From assembly GCF_003751225.1 (NCBI RefSeq), contig NZ_RJKE01000001.1, positions 496,001 through 560,000 on the forward strand: 64,000 nucleotides of DNA. The letters are read 5' to 3'. This DNA is from Actinocorallia herbida (lineage in GTDB: Bacteria; Actinomycetota; Actinomycetes; Streptosporangiales; Streptosporangiaceae). How positions within the stretch are numbered: the stretch's first letter is position 1; every line of letters starts with the position of its first letter. The translations under genes and the position numbers were made by a program. Below are positions 9,604-19,057 of this stretch, piece by piece. Below the pieces are notes generated by a model. It saw only the letters and a list, made by a program, of their open reading frames with translations, did not search any database and was not told where the DNA came from.

Positions 9604-12600
9604 CCCTTCGTCCCCTTGAGGAATTCCTTCGTCGGCCGCCAGGCCGCCAGCAGCTCGGCCGACAGCTCGTGCCGGGAGAGCTGCTCTTCCAGGAAGGCCG
9701 CGAACTCCTCGGCCGGGCTGCCTTCCCACTCCGCGTCGTACTCGCCGTGCCACTGCCTCACCCACGGCATCTGCTCCAGCAGGCCGGCCAGCAGCGGCGC
9801 GATCCGCTCGGCGCCCCACTGCTCCTTGACGCGATCGCGCACCAGCGTGATCAGCGCCTGCGCCTGGTCCTTGTGATCCCAGCCCGCCCACCCGAGCAGC
9901 AGCGCGTCATCGGTGTGCAGAGCCGCACCCGGGTAGGACACGAACCGCTCCTTGGGCACATCGAGCTTGCCGCGGTGCGACCAGTACCAGGGCTTGCGGA
10001 AGTCCGCGGAGGTGTACTTAGGCGGCACATCGATGTCGATCTTCCGCTCCTCGCGGTCCTCCTGCCGCTGCAGCTCCCAGGTCTTCTCCCACGCTTCGCG
10101 CTTGCGCAGCCCGGAGTCCTTGTAGCGCAGCGCCGCCAGGTAGGGAACGCACTCCTCCTTGACGACCTCTTCGAGGATCGCGGCGAGCGGCAGATCCGGC
10201 TTCCCAAGATGATCGGCCGCATAAAGCCGAGCCACCTCACGCAGATCCGAGTCATCCTGCAGGCGCGAGGCAAGTTCCCCGACCGTCATCGTCCGCGGCT
10301 GCGTCATCCCGCCCCGCCGCACGAACCACAGCTCCTTGCGCTCACACCGGTCGAGAATCCACTCCCGCAGCGCCGCCTTCTCCTTGGCCTCCCAAGAGTC
10401 CGCCGACCAGCGCCGCTTGAACTCCGGCCGCTCCAACAGCCCGATGTCCTGCGGCCGCTGCTCGATCATCTCGATCCGAGCCTGCACGACCTTCGTGTAC
10501 TCCGGATCCCACTCTTCGGGCGTCTCGGTGACGGGCGCCGACCCATGGCGGACGTACCACTGCTGAACGGCTTCATCATCGCCGTTCTCACGTGCCTGAA
10601 GAATCTCGAATGCACGCTGCCCAAGGGAAACGGCAGAGGCGGAACCCGAGGAGGTTACTCTCGATGCGTCTTGTTCGCTGATCAGCCCGTAGATTCTGTA
10701 GGCGTGCCAATCAAGCTCCTCCTGGAGCATGATCATTCGCTGCCTGATCTTAGTGCTCCGGAGCCTGGACGCGCTAAGCAACTCCCGACTAGGCGGCTCA
10801 TGTGCGACGGCGGCGGCTGGCTCAGCCGCATTGAGCTCCGAAGCCAGACGATCAAGTTCTCTACCCAGGTGAACCGGTCTCTCTGCAGGAACCGGAAACT
10901 CTTCGAGCTTTGTCCCAGTGAACTCGAAGAAGCTCTCCCAGGCGTAGCGCCCGGTTCCACGTTCCCCTCCTCGGTTCCCCTTGTCGTGGCTGACCTGCTT
11001 CAGCCAGAAGCAGGCGGTCGAGGAGTTCAGCAGGCCGAGCAGTCCGAGGTGGTCGTCCTCGCTCGCCGTCTCGGGCAGCTTGATGACCGGCGCGGATCTG
11101 TTGAATACCTTGCCCCCGCGATCGAGGACAAAGTGATTGTGTGTTGCTACGAAAGAGAAAGCGATAGAATATTTACTAACAAATCTTCGAGGGAAGAACA
11201 TTGAATGGTCGAACCAGCGAAGACCACGCTCTTCGAGTGTTTTGTTAAAGTCAATTCTCATGCGCAGAATTGTGCGATTTTTCCACACGAATCTATGCTC
11301 GATGTTGTTGAGGTCTCGAGGCTTTGCTTCTTCGGTATATGGGAAAAACGACGAATCTGACGGGCGAATCACATAGTCGCGAACCTCGTCCCCGCGGACC
11401 GCGGGCATATTTGAATCCGCCATACCGTGTGTCTTCCAGGAATGTTTCGGCATGAAGAATGCCTCGTCCTGTCCGGTGTGAGTGGTCCGTCCTGTTTCCA
11501 GGAATATCCCGCTTAGTCGTTGTTCTGGGTTCCTGTTGATTCGTTCAAACAGTTCGCCAGCGCCGCCACCGCTCAACGACCATGGGTGTGAACGGAGTGT
11601 TTGTCGCGGGAGGCGCACGGAGCTAATCCAGGCGGACTCGCTTCGGGGCTTTCCGATCTGTTCCTCGATGGCGCGCCAGACCAGTCCATCGGCAGGGTCT
11701 TCGGGTTGTCCTGGTTCTCCGCGTACGCCGAGTAGAGTTTGGATGGATTCGCGCTCGAAAGGGAGCCGATTGCGTCCAGACAGGATGACGGTTGGAGTTC
11801 CATGTCCTGGAATAAATGCACCCGAGGTGTCAATTACGTGGGTGAGGTCCACGCTGGGGAAAAACTCTTCGATCAGACTTCTTCCGAACTCGCGCTTCAT
11901 GAAAGAGTTCGCAGTAATCTGCCCAGTGAACCCTGCGCTGCGGTCATCGCCACCGGCGAATATGGCGAGGTTAAAGATGAGTTGAGCAAACGGTACTGAA
12001 AGTGCGTAAAGGCCTGAGCATGCGTTGTAGCCGTTTTTGTAATTCCTGCTTTCCTGCTTGTCTTTAACTGTGATGTAAGGGGGATTTCCGACTGATACAT
12101 GGTAACTGTTGCGGCCGAGAAGGTCTGAAGATCGGGTGTAAATCCCGATGTCCTCGGTTTTGTAATAGAACTCGTCGTCGGTGGCGAGGAGGTCGCCTTG
12201 GATGCCGGGGCCACCTCGGCCGTGGAGGAGGGAGTCGCCCACGGCGATGTTGAGGGGGAAGACGGGGGCCGAAGAGAGTCGGGGCTCTTTGGCGGCGTTT
12301 AGGGCCGCTACCAGGAGGCGGAAGCGGGCGATGGCGGCGGCGAAGGGGTTCTTGTCGCAGCCGTGGACGGAGTCCAGGGCTAGACGGATGCGGTCCCACT
12401 TGGGCATGGCGGGGGCCTGCTTGTCCCAGGCGGCGAGGATGCGGTGGAAGAGGCCTAGGAGGAAGTGGCCGGAGCCGCAGGCGGGGTCGATGGTGCGGAG
12501 GCCCAAGGCGCGGCCCTCGTCGTCGACCGGGCCGGACCAGGCGGCGGGGGTGTGGGGCCAGACGGGCTGGAGGCCGAATTCCTCAAGGGCCGGGGTGAGG

Positions 12601-13253
12601 GTGAGGTCGAGGATGAATTCCTCTACGAACTCCGGGGTCTGGAGGAGTGCGTAGGTCTTCTGGGCGTGTTCGCTGAGGTCCTGGTAGAGGTCGCCTAGGA
12701 AGCGGGTGTCGTGGCCCTTGAAGGTCCAGGGGATGTTGCCTTCGGCGTCGGGGGTGCGCCAGAACTTGAGGAGGGCGGCCGCCGCTTCGTAGGAGGGGTC
12801 GGCTTCCCAGAGGGGGTTGTGGGCCTCGTCGAAGAGGCCGGCGACCGTGGGGTGGGAGGAGGCGAGGGCGGTGAAGGAGGCCTTCAGCCAGTCGCGGTCG
12901 TTGTGGGAGGGGTTCTCGCGGAAGTAGTGGGCGTGGTGGTCTTCGGCGTCCGCCAGGCGGTCGCCGGGGCCGGAGATCCATGGCTGGTCGATCAGCTCGT
13001 TGTCCTCGCAGTACCGGACGAAGACCGTGCCGAGCACCCAGGCGACGGCGATCTGGGTCAGGCGGTCCTCGCGCCAGTCGGTGTAGTTGACCGCGATGCG
13101 CTGGGCGGTGCGGGCCCGCTGGTGCTCGGTCGTCAGCCTGCTCCGCAGCGCCTCGTCGGTGTCGGAGGTCGCGCGCAGGTCGTCCACGAGGGCGGTCACC
13201 TGCTTGCGCAGGTCGGAGACGAGGGTGCGCTCGGCGTTCTTGCGGCGGGCCAC
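9600..13253 (-). CDS. pglX: BREX type 2 adenine-specific DNA methyltransferase PglX
   Basis: N6-adenine methyltransferase of 1,217 residues. The SAM-binding motif I is DPACGSGHFLLG (Ala at residue 258) and the catalytic motif IV is NPPY (390-393). It methylates host DNA so that the system can tell self from phage. The start is a GTG 4 bases after the pglW stop. Base composition changes sharply inside the gene: I hand-counted 49 G+C in 120 bases at 11,161-11,280 (about 41%), against 39 of 60 (65%) at 12,241-12,300. The AT-richer part spans roughly residues 365-898, from just before NPPY through the expected target-recognition region. No long homopolymer G tract like the phase-variable one of S. 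coelicolor pglX was seen. Confidence 0.93.
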   Translation of the reverse strand: MARRKNAERTLVSDLRKQVTALVDDLRATSDTDEALRSRLTTEHQRARTAQRIAVNYTDWREDRLTQIAVAWVLGTVFVRYCEDNELIDQPWISGPGDRLADAEDHHAHYFRENPSHNDRDWLKASFTALASSHPTVAGLFDEAHNPLWEADPSYEAAAALLKFWRTPDAEGNIPWTFKGHDTRFLGDLYQDLSEHAQKTYALLQTPEFVEEFILDLTLTPALEEFGLQPVWPHTPAAWSGPVDDEGRALGLRTIDPACGSGHFLLGLFHRILAAWDKQAPAMPKWDRIRLALDSVHGCDKNPFAAAIARFRLLVAALNAAKEPRLSSAPVFPLNIAVGDSLLHGRGGPGIQGDLLATDDEFYYKTEDIGIYTRSSDLLGRNSYHVSVGNPPYITVKDKQESRNYKNGYNACSGLYALSVPFAQLIFNLAIFAGGDDRSAGFTGQITANSFMKREFGRSLIEEFFPSVDLTHVIDTSGAFIPGHGTPTVILSGRNRLPFERESIQTLLGVRGEPGQPEDPADGLVWRAIEEQIGKPRSESAWISSVRLPRQTLRSHPWSLSGGGAGELFERINRNPEQRLSGIFLETGRTTHTGQDEAFFMPKHSWKTHGMADSNMPAVRGDEVRDYVIRPSDSSFFPYTEEAKPRDLNNIEHRFVWKNRTILRMRIDFNKTLEERGLRWFDHSMFFPRRFVSKYSIAFSFVATHNHFVLDRGGKVFNRSAPVIKLPETASEDDHLGLLGLLNSSTACFWLKQVSHDKGNRGGERGTGRYAWESFFEFTGTKLEEFPVPAERPVHLGRELDRLASELNAAEPAAAVAHEPPSRELLSASRLRSTKIRQRMIMLQEELDWHAYRIYGLISEQDASRVTSSGSASAVSLGQRAFEILQARENGDDEAVQQWYVRHGSAPVTETPEEWDPEYTKVVQARIEMIEQRPQDIGLLERPEFKRRWSADSWEAKEKAALREWILDRCERKELWFVRRGGMTQPRTMTVGELASRLQDDSDLREVARLYAADHLGKPDLPLAAILEEVVKEECVPYLAALRYKDSGLRKREAWEKTWELQRQEDREERKIDIDVPPKYTSADFRKPWYWSHRGKLDVPKERFVSYPGAALHTDDALLLGWAGWDHKDQAQALITLVRDRVKEQWGAERIAPLLAGLLEQMPWVRQWHGEYDAEWEGSPAEEFAAFLEEQLSRHELSAELLAAWRPTKEFLKGTKG

Positions 13254-13257
13254 GGGC

Positions 13258-16200
13258 TCAGGCCTTTCCGAGGGAGTCGCGGGATGCGAGGGCGTCGAGG
13301 TAGGAGGTGTCGAGGACCGACCATTCGGCCGAGCCGATGGCCTCGACCGTCATTCCGTCCAGCGTAGGGCTGTTCTTGGGCGCCTGAGAGGGGCACAGCA
13401 GCCACATTCCGTGAGGTGCCGTCTCCGGGCGGCGAGCGGCCTGCTGGAGCGCCACGAGCGCCGAGTGACCGCCGTCGGCCGCGTACCGGGCGAGGAGCCC
13501 CGCGTTGTGCAGCAGCAGGACGGTCTTCGGGTCCGCGCCCAGCGCCGTGATGGCCGTCACGGTACGCTCCCAGGCGAGCTTCACATAGGAGGCGAAGCCG
13601 GGAGGGATCGTGCCGGTGCGCCCGTACTTGTCGTCGGCGCGCAGCAGGCCGGCGAAGTCGGTCCCCTGCTCGGCCGCGAGTCCACGCAGCTCCCGGAGGA
13701 AGACGTCGGTGACGTCGACCACGCGCACCGGATGGGTGAGGCCGAGCCGCTCGACCGTGCCGGGCACCTTCTTCTGCGCGATGGTCAGCGCCACGAACCC
13801 GCCTTCGTCGAGCGCGCGCCGCAGGTTCAGCTCGCTGCGGTGCGCGGGCTGACCTGCCGTGCCGTCGCCGGGCGTGAAGGTGAACATGCCCGTCGCGGTG
13901 GACGACGGGTGCGGCGCCGGCGCGGGCGGCCGGAACTCCTTGGTGCTCGCGTCGTAGGTGTAGGGGAAGCCCGCGTCGCGGAGGGCGTCCTGCAGCTCGA
14001 CGTAGGTCGGGGCGGGCTCCAGCACGGCGAGGTCGGGGAACCTCGCGCGCAGCCGCTCCAGCAGCGCGGCGACCCCGATGCCGCGGTCGTGGGCCGCGCC
14101 TGCGGCGGCCTGCGAGATCCGCAGCGCCCGCAGCAGGTCGAGGTCTCGCGGGTACAGGTCGAGCCGAGGGGAGGCGACGGCGGAGCGCGAGGCGGAGGCG
14201 GCCAGCGCCAGCAGGCGCTCGTCCGGGAAGGCGTCGAGACCCTCGGGCGGGTCGACCAGGCGCAGCGCGGCCATGACCTCTGAGCGGCCCGGCAGCGGAT
14301 CGGCGTCGGCGAGCAGGTCGGCGGCCGCACCGAGGGCGAGCGCGTATTCGACCAGCTCACTCGGCGTCGGGTCGTCGGTGCCCGGCAGGGACTCCAGGCT
14401 CACGAAGATCTCGTCGCGGGCCCGCGTGTAGGTGAGCCGGGGCTCGTCCTCCTCAGGCCGTCCGTTCCACGTCTCGGCGAGGATCGCGGCCCGCATCACG
14501 GTCGTGGCGCGGGCGAGGGCCTGCTCCTGGGTGCCCTCTACACCGCCGCGGGCCGCCCGGAACGCCGCGGTGAGCTGTCCGGCGGTCATCACGCCGCCGT
14601 TCCTGGCGAGGACCGCGACGAGCTCGTCGCGGACGTTCGCCAGCCACGGTGCCGCGAACCAGGTTCCGGCGCTCTTGGACAGGGCGTTGTAGACGGCCTG
14701 GGTGGTCATCTCGAACCGGTCGGCGAGCAGCCGGGCGGCGGGCCAGACCGGGGGAGCGGGCTCGTCGTCGGCGGGAAGGCCGAGGGTCCACAGGACGGCC
14801 TTGTATCCCTTCGCGCCGCGCCTCCCGGCGGGCGGGGCGACGAGCCGCGCGAGCACGTCGATCCCCAGGCGCCCCTCGTACCCGGTGAGCTGATCGGTCG
14901 CACCCTCAGGGGCAGGAGGCGGTTCGACGGGGCCGGTGAGCAGAGGCTCCCACTGGCGGCGGCGCTGGAGCAGCTCGCGCCGCATGTTGCGGCCCGCGCC
15001 TCGGGCCCGGGACAGTTCGTGCGGCGGGATGGCCAGCAGTTCGCGGACGGTCGAGGCGCCGAAGGAGTCGGCGAGGGACACCGCCCTGGGCGACAGCCCG
15101 GACGCCCGGAGGTTCGTGTCGAGGGTCGCGGCCTCGGCGGCGGCCTCGCGCTGGTCCTCCAAGGTGGCGCCGGAGGCCTCGGAGCCGATCGGGGCCATCG
15201 CGTCCGCGGCCCGGAACACCTCGCGCCAGGCGTCCTCCATCATGCGCAGCGTGTCGAACCGCTGGGCGACGTCCCGGTGCATGGCCCGGTGGAAGAAGGC
15301 GGTGAGCCCGTCGCGCAGCGCGGGCTCGAACAGCTCGGCGGCGACCTTGGGGTGGTCGTCGCCGGTGACGGCCGGGCTGGTCTGGCCGTCGCCCCAGACC
15401 GGGCGCTCCTTGGTGGCCATCTCGTGCAGCGTGACGGCGGCGGCGTACCGCTCGGCGTGGTCGTCGAACGCCGGGCGGCTGATCGTGCCGAGGAACGGGT
15501 CGAGGTAGCCGCGGGTGCCGGTACGGGTGTCCTGGTCGGAGGCCGCGGCGTGGGAGAAGTCGAAGAGCTTCAGCTCGCGGTTGCGGTCCACCCGCTGGAA
15601 CACGCCGAGGTTCTCGGGCTTCAGGTCGCGGTGCCGCACGCCCTTGCCGGCGAGCTGGTCGAGGGCCCGGAACAGATCTTCGCCGAAGCGTGACAGGTAG
15701 TGGTAGGAGAGCTTGCCGTCGGTGTCGAGCCAGGCGCGCAGCGACTGCTCGCCGGCGTACTCCAGATCCAGGACGGTACGGCCGGCGAGGGTCTGCGGCC
15801 CGTCCAGGAGCCGGATGATCGGCCCGCCGCCGACCTTGGCGAGGATCTGCGCCTCCTTGCGGAGCTGGTCGGCCGCGACGTTCTCGTCGACGGCGACCTT
15901 GAGCACGCGCCGGTCGGTGTCGCGCTCCCCTTCCTCGTCCTCGGTCTCGCAGGAGACGAGGAGGGCGCGCCCGGTCGATCCCGTGCCGAGGACGCGCTCG
16001 ACCGTCCACGCCTTGTGCCCGTCGATCCGGATCACGTTGCCGGGGACCGCGCTCAGCGGGTCGGCCTGGACCGGAGCCTCTTCCTCGGCCCGCCGGGTCG
16101 CGGCGTCGAGCTGCTTCAAGAACCTGTCGGCGGACTCGATCCGCTTGGTGACGTCGCCGAGCGTGGCGTCGTGGACGAGCTGGTCGAGCTCGGTGGACAC

Positions 16201-17592
16201 GCCGTCGGCCACGCCGGACGGGCGCAGGCCGCCGTCCTTGAGCAGGTCCAGGAGGGTCGCCCGGTCGTGGGCAGGGGGAAGGCCGGTGAGGATCAGGTAG
16301 GAGAGCGCGCCGAGGCCGAACATGTCGAGCTCGACGGGATCGGGGTAGCGGCCGTCGAACTCGGGGGCGAGGTAGAGCTGGGCGGAGTCCTCGATGTGGT
16401 CGGCGGCGGCCGGGCTGTTGCCCAGGCTCCGGCCGGAGGACGTGTCGAAGTCGCGCGCCGCGGTCTGCCAGTCGATGATCCGGAGCTGCGGCCTGCTGCC
16501 GTCGGCCTTGGCCGAGACGTAGACGGAGCGGGCGGACAGGGCCCGGTGGTAGAGGGAGCGGCCGTGCGCGTACCGGAGGGCCTCGGCGAGCTGGTGGATC
16601 ATGCCGATCCGCGTCTCCGGCGCCAGGTTCGCGCCGTGCACGTCGAGGTAGGTGTCCAGGCGGAGGTCATCGGACCCGTGGCGGAAGAGGATGGCGGACC
16701 CGCCGAGGTGCTCGCGCAGGTCGACGGCCTGGGCGATGCCGGGGTGGGTGATCCCCTGGAGCACCTGGTACTCGCGCAGCGCCGCACGGTGCACCGAGGC
16801 CCGCGCCTCGTCGGAGGAACTCTGCGGGACCAGGTAGATCCGGACACGCCCCTCCTCCTCCACGAGGCCGGACTTGCGGGCGAGCCTGTCCTCCCAGGTG
16901 GGGCCGGAGTCGAGCGGGGTGGGCTCCAGCTTCCAGTCGTCGGCGTCGCCGTAGCGCAGGTGCCGCTGCGACTGGGAGATGCCGATCTTCTCCAGGAGCT
17001 TCGGCAGATGCTGGGAGAACCGGGCGTCGAGCGGCTGCGGCTTGGAGGCGAGCAGGATGCCCTGCTCGAACGCGGGAAGACCCGACTCGGCGTACCGGCC
17101 GTAGACGGCGGGGCGCTGGGCGGCGTCCAGCTCGCAAACGAGGCGGTCGTCGGTGAGGAACACCGACGGCTCGACCCGCGGGATCGGCACGTTGAGACCC
17201 AGCTCACGGACCGCCCACTGGAGCTGGCTGCGCAGCTCCTTGGACTTGCGGTCGGTCAGGTGCAGCGGGTTGGTAAGGGTCAGGATGCGGCGGTCCCGGG
17301 TGTGGAACCGCCAGGTCTGCCCCGAGTTGACCACCCGGCCGGGGTGCGCCTTGAACTCCACAAGGTGCAGGCCGCTGGGAGAGGCGAGAAGGAGATCGCA
17401 CTCGTTGACCCGGCCAGACCGGGCGGTGAAGGTGAACGTCGCCCAGGCCCGGTACGGCTCGTTCTTGGGCATCAGCCCGCGGACGTAGTCCAGAGCCTCC
17501 TGCTCATGCGGATGCTCCGAAGGCCGCTCCTGGAACCACCGCCGCACTTCCCGCGGCGGCTGGGGAACAGGCCTACGACCACCGGATGCCAC
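13258..17592 (-). CDS. pglW: BREX type 2 serine/threonine kinase PglW with NERD domain
   Basis: Protein of 1,444 residues. An N-terminal NERD (nuclease-related) domain keeps the D66...E79-F-K81 signature. A first kinase-like domain (about 215-500) has HRA in place of HRD and IDW in place of DFG, so it looks like a pseudokinase. A second kinase domain (about 530-800) has a glycine loop LGTGSTG, HRDLKPEN at 654-661 and DFS at 678-680, so it is probably active. An HhH-like segment and a long C-terminal region follow. The GTG start at 17592 is preceded by GAGGAGA. It is the first gene of the BREX operon and is known in Streptomyces to be a kinase needed for Pgl defence. Confidence 0.93.
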   Translation of the reverse strand: MASGGRRPVPQPPREVRRWFQERPSEHPHEQEALDYVRGLMPKNEPYRAWATFTFTARSGRVNECDLLLASPSGLHLVEFKAHPGRVVNSGQTWRFHTRDRRILTLTNPLHLTDRKSKELRSQLQWAVRELGLNVPIPRVEPSVFLTDDRLVCELDAAQRPAVYGRYAESGLPAFEQGILLASKPQPLDARFSQHLPKLLEKIGISQSQRHLRYGDADDWKLEPTPLDSGPTWEDRLARKSGLVEEEGRVRIYLVPQSSSDEARASVHRAALREYQVLQGITHPGIAQAVDLREHLGGSAILFRHGSDDLRLDTYLDVHGANLAPETRIGMIHQLAEALRYAHGRSLYHRALSARSVYVSAKADGSRPQLRIIDWQTAARDFDTSSGRSLGNSPAAADHIEDSAQLYLAPEFDGRYPDPVELDMFGLGALSYLILTGLPPAHDRATLLDLLKDGGLRPSGVADGVSTELDQLVHDATLGDVTKRIESADRFLKQLDAATRRAEEEAPVQADPLSAVPGNVIRIDGHKAWTVERVLGTGSTGRALLVSCETEDEEGERDTDRRVLKVAVDENVAADQLRKEAQILAKVGGGPIIRLLDGPQTLAGRTVLDLEYAGEQSLRAWLDTDGKLSYHYLSRFGEDLFRALDQLAGKGVRHRDLKPENLGVFQRVDRNRELKLFDFSHAAASDQDTRTGTRGYLDPFLGTISRPAFDDHAERYAAAVTLHEMATKERPVWGDGQTSPAVTGDDHPKVAAELFEPALRDGLTAFFHRAMHRDVAQRFDTLRMMEDAWREVFRAADAMAPIGSEASGATLEDQREAAAEAATLDTNLRASGLSPRAVSLADSFGASTVRELLAIPPHELSRARGAGRNMRRELLQRRRQWEPLLTGPVEPPPAPEGATDQLTGYEGRLGIDVLARLVAPPAGRRGAKGYKAVLWTLGLPADDEPAPPVWPAARLLADRFEMTTQAVYNALSKSAGTWFAAPWLANVRDELVAVLARNGGVMTAGQLTAAFRAARGGVEGTQEQALARATTVMRAAILAETWNGRPEEDEPRLTYTRARDEIFVSLESLPGTDDPTPSELVEYALALGAAADLLADADPLPGRSEVMAALRLVDPPEGLDAFPDERLLALAASASRSAVASPRLDLYPRDLDLLRALRISQAAAGAAHDRGIGVAALLERLRARFPDLAVLEPAPTYVELQDALRDAGFPYTYDASTKEFRPPAPAPHPSSTATGMFTFTPGDGTAGQPAHRSELNLRRALDEGGFVALTIAQKKVPGTVERLGLTHPVRVVDVTDVFLRELRGLAAEQGTDFAGLLRADDKYGRTGTIPPGFASYVKLAWERTVTAITALGADPKTVLLLHNAGLLARYAADGGHSALVALQQAARRPETAPHGMWLLCPSQAPKNSPTLDGMTVEAIGSAEWSVLDTSYLDALASRDSLGKA

Positions 17593-17672
17593 CCGCGTCT
17601 CTCCTCGCCCCGTCCTTCTGCCCGAACGAGCAGGTTACCGCCCATACGACTGAGCGGAGGAAAGAGATCAAG

Positions 17673-17701
17673 ATCATAGGGAAATTCTCTGGAGATCGTT
17701 A
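17673..17701 (-). promoter_or_regulatory. Possible promoter of the pglW operon
   Basis: In the AT-rich stretch before pglW the minus strand reads TATGAT (17673-17678), a good -10 hexamer. About 17 bases upstream is only a weak -35 (TAACGA, near 17696-17701). It lies about 80 bases ahead of the pglW GTG, in the 165-base gap after the DUF397 gene. This is a pattern match only. Confidence 0.3.
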
Positions 17702-17757
17702 TAAACAGCGGCCCGCAGGCCACCCACTGACCCGGCCGTAAGTCGAGGTGGCGCAAC

Positions 17758-17946
17758 TCAGCGGCGCTCTCTGATCGCCCTTATCAGGACTGCGGCTGCT
17801 GCCAGGGAGAGGTGGTGCGCATGCCCGGAGGGGTTCTTTGAGTCTCTGATCACGATGCGGTCTGTAGCCGTTGCGATCTCGACGCAGTCCCCCTCGTGCC
17901 CGCTGTGGCTGCTCTTGCGCCACTCCAGCCTGACGTCGCCGATCAT
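17758..17946 (-). CDS. DUF397 domain protein
   Basis: Small protein of 62 residues with the classic DUF397 pattern: LEWRKSSHSGHEGDCVEIA, then IVIRDSKNPSG and a short helical tail. DUF397 genes occur in many copies in actinomycetes and nearly always follow an XRE/DUF5753 gene; some pairs (WhiJ/AbaA-like) influence development and antibiotic production. Its ATG overlaps the stop of the upstream XRE gene (ATGA), so the pair is co-translated. It is probably a partner that modulates the regulator. A link to the adjacent BREX operon is possible but unproved. Confidence 0.9.
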   Translation of the reverse strand: MIGDVRLEWRKSSHSGHEGDCVEIATATDRIVIRDSKNPSGHAHHLSLAAAAVLIRAIRERR

Positions 17947-18767
17947 AGGTTCTCCATGGCTTTGCGGATCATGATCAGGGATTCGTCGTGAGACTTTGCT
18001 CGGCCTCTGATCATGTCAAACCTTACATCGAATTCTGCGGTCTGTCCCGGTTCGTCAACAAAGACTCCTGAACCGGCGGATTCGGTATAGGCGGCGCGAC
18101 TTCCATCTTCCAATGTCAGAACGATGAAGCCTCCGGTGAGCCCGGGATAATAGCCGCAATCCTGCGGAACTATCTGAACCATCACATGTGCGCGTTCCGC
18201 GAGGGTGAGCAGGTGCCTGAGCTGATCTCGATGATCTTCTTTGCTGCCGATCCTCCTGTACAGAATTCCCTCGTCGAGAACAAGGAATATGGTCGGCGGA
18301 CTCACTCGGTCGAAGACTTGACGCTGGCGTTCAACGCGCTGCTCCGCTACGCCCGACGCGCTTTCCCCGTCGCTGGCGGTCGACATGATGGCGTTGATCG
18401 TCTCCTGGGTCTGAAAGAGCCCGTGCACGAGCATGGGTGAGAAGATCTTCATGGTGTTGGCGCGGCGCTCGCGTTCCAAGTACTCCGGGAACCCCTTGGG
18501 GAGGTAGGCGAGGCGGCGGGTGTTACTCAAGGTCTTCCACAGGCGCTGGAAGACGCCGTTGGTCGTGAAGTGGGCGTCGCAGTCTTCGGCGAACTTGCGG
18601 GACGGCAGGTTCTTGCAGTCCTCGACCTGGCCCACGTACTGCGAGGTATATCGGAGTTCGCGGGACAGCTCTGCCTTGGTTAGGCCTGCCTGCTCGCGCC
18701 ATGCGCGCAGCTCGTCGGCGAACGCGCGTAGCGGAGCCAGGGTCAGGGGTTCGCGCTTCGCGGGCAT
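17943..18767 (-). CDS. XRE-family regulator with DUF5753 domain
   Basis: Protein of 274 residues. The N-terminus has an XRE helix-turn-helix (AWREQAGLTKAELSRELRYTSQ, about residues 20-45), and the rest is the DUF5753 ligand/partner domain (Y-L-ERERRANTMKIFSPMLVHGLFQT and the VMVQIVPQDCGYYPGLTGGF region). The start MPAKREPL at 18767 is chosen because GGAGG sits just upstream; the open frame extends to 18842 without a ribosome binding site. It belongs to the WhiJ-type regulators paired with DUF397. Its divergent upstream region contains a perfect palindrome that may be its operator. Confidence 0.9.
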   Translation of the reverse strand: MPAKREPLTLAPLRAFADELRAWREQAGLTKAELSRELRYTSQYVGQVEDCKNLPSRKFAEDCDAHFTTNGVFQRLWKTLSNTRRLAYLPKGFPEYLERERRANTMKIFSPMLVHGLFQTQETINAIMSTASDGESASGVAEQRVERQRQVFDRVSPPTIFLVLDEGILYRRIGSKEDHRDQLRHLLTLAERAHVMVQIVPQDCGYYPGLTGGFIVLTLEDGSRAAYTESAGSGVFVDEPGQTAEFDVRFDMIRGRAKSHDESLIMIRKAMENL

Positions 18768-18923
18768 GGCTTCCTCCCCGGAAACAAGACAGATCATGTC
18801 TTTTCGGTGGGGGTGATGGGCCCCGGCGGTTTGGAACACCATAGGTCAATCATCCGGGATGCGGCCTGTGAATCCGCGAAGTGGTGACGATCTGCGGGTC
18901 GGGGATTATGTGTGCATGATGAA

Positions 18924-18943
18924 TGAAACCTCGAGAGGTTTCA
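18924..18943. promoter_or_regulatory. TGAAACCTC palindrome, probable operator
   Basis: Perfect inverted repeat with 9-base arms, TGAAACCTC and GAGGTTTCA, and a 2-base centre. Another half-site, GGTTTCAT, follows within a few bases (18,949-18,956). It lies in the divergent gap between the XRE/DUF397 pair and the small gene at 19058. It would be a natural binding site for the XRE regulator. Confidence 0.5.
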
Positions 18944-19057
18944 TTTGGGGTTTCATATGTCCTAAGTTTCCCTTCGGTAGGGTTCCTGGTGTTCGGTAGT
19001 TATTCGGGTGCAGAGTGTTCTTCATCAGTGACATTCACCGATGGAAAGAGGTCTCTC

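Noticed and set aside
9604-9891. N-terminal extension of PglY
   Set aside because: It lies within pglX coding sequence, is Gly/Ala/Arg-rich, and the ATG at 9603 gives the expected operon overlap and family N-terminus.
9600-13253. Phase-variable poly-G tract in pglX
   Set aside because: S. coelicolor pglX is known to vary through a G tract, but the runs I saw here are five or six bases, too short to support the same mechanism.
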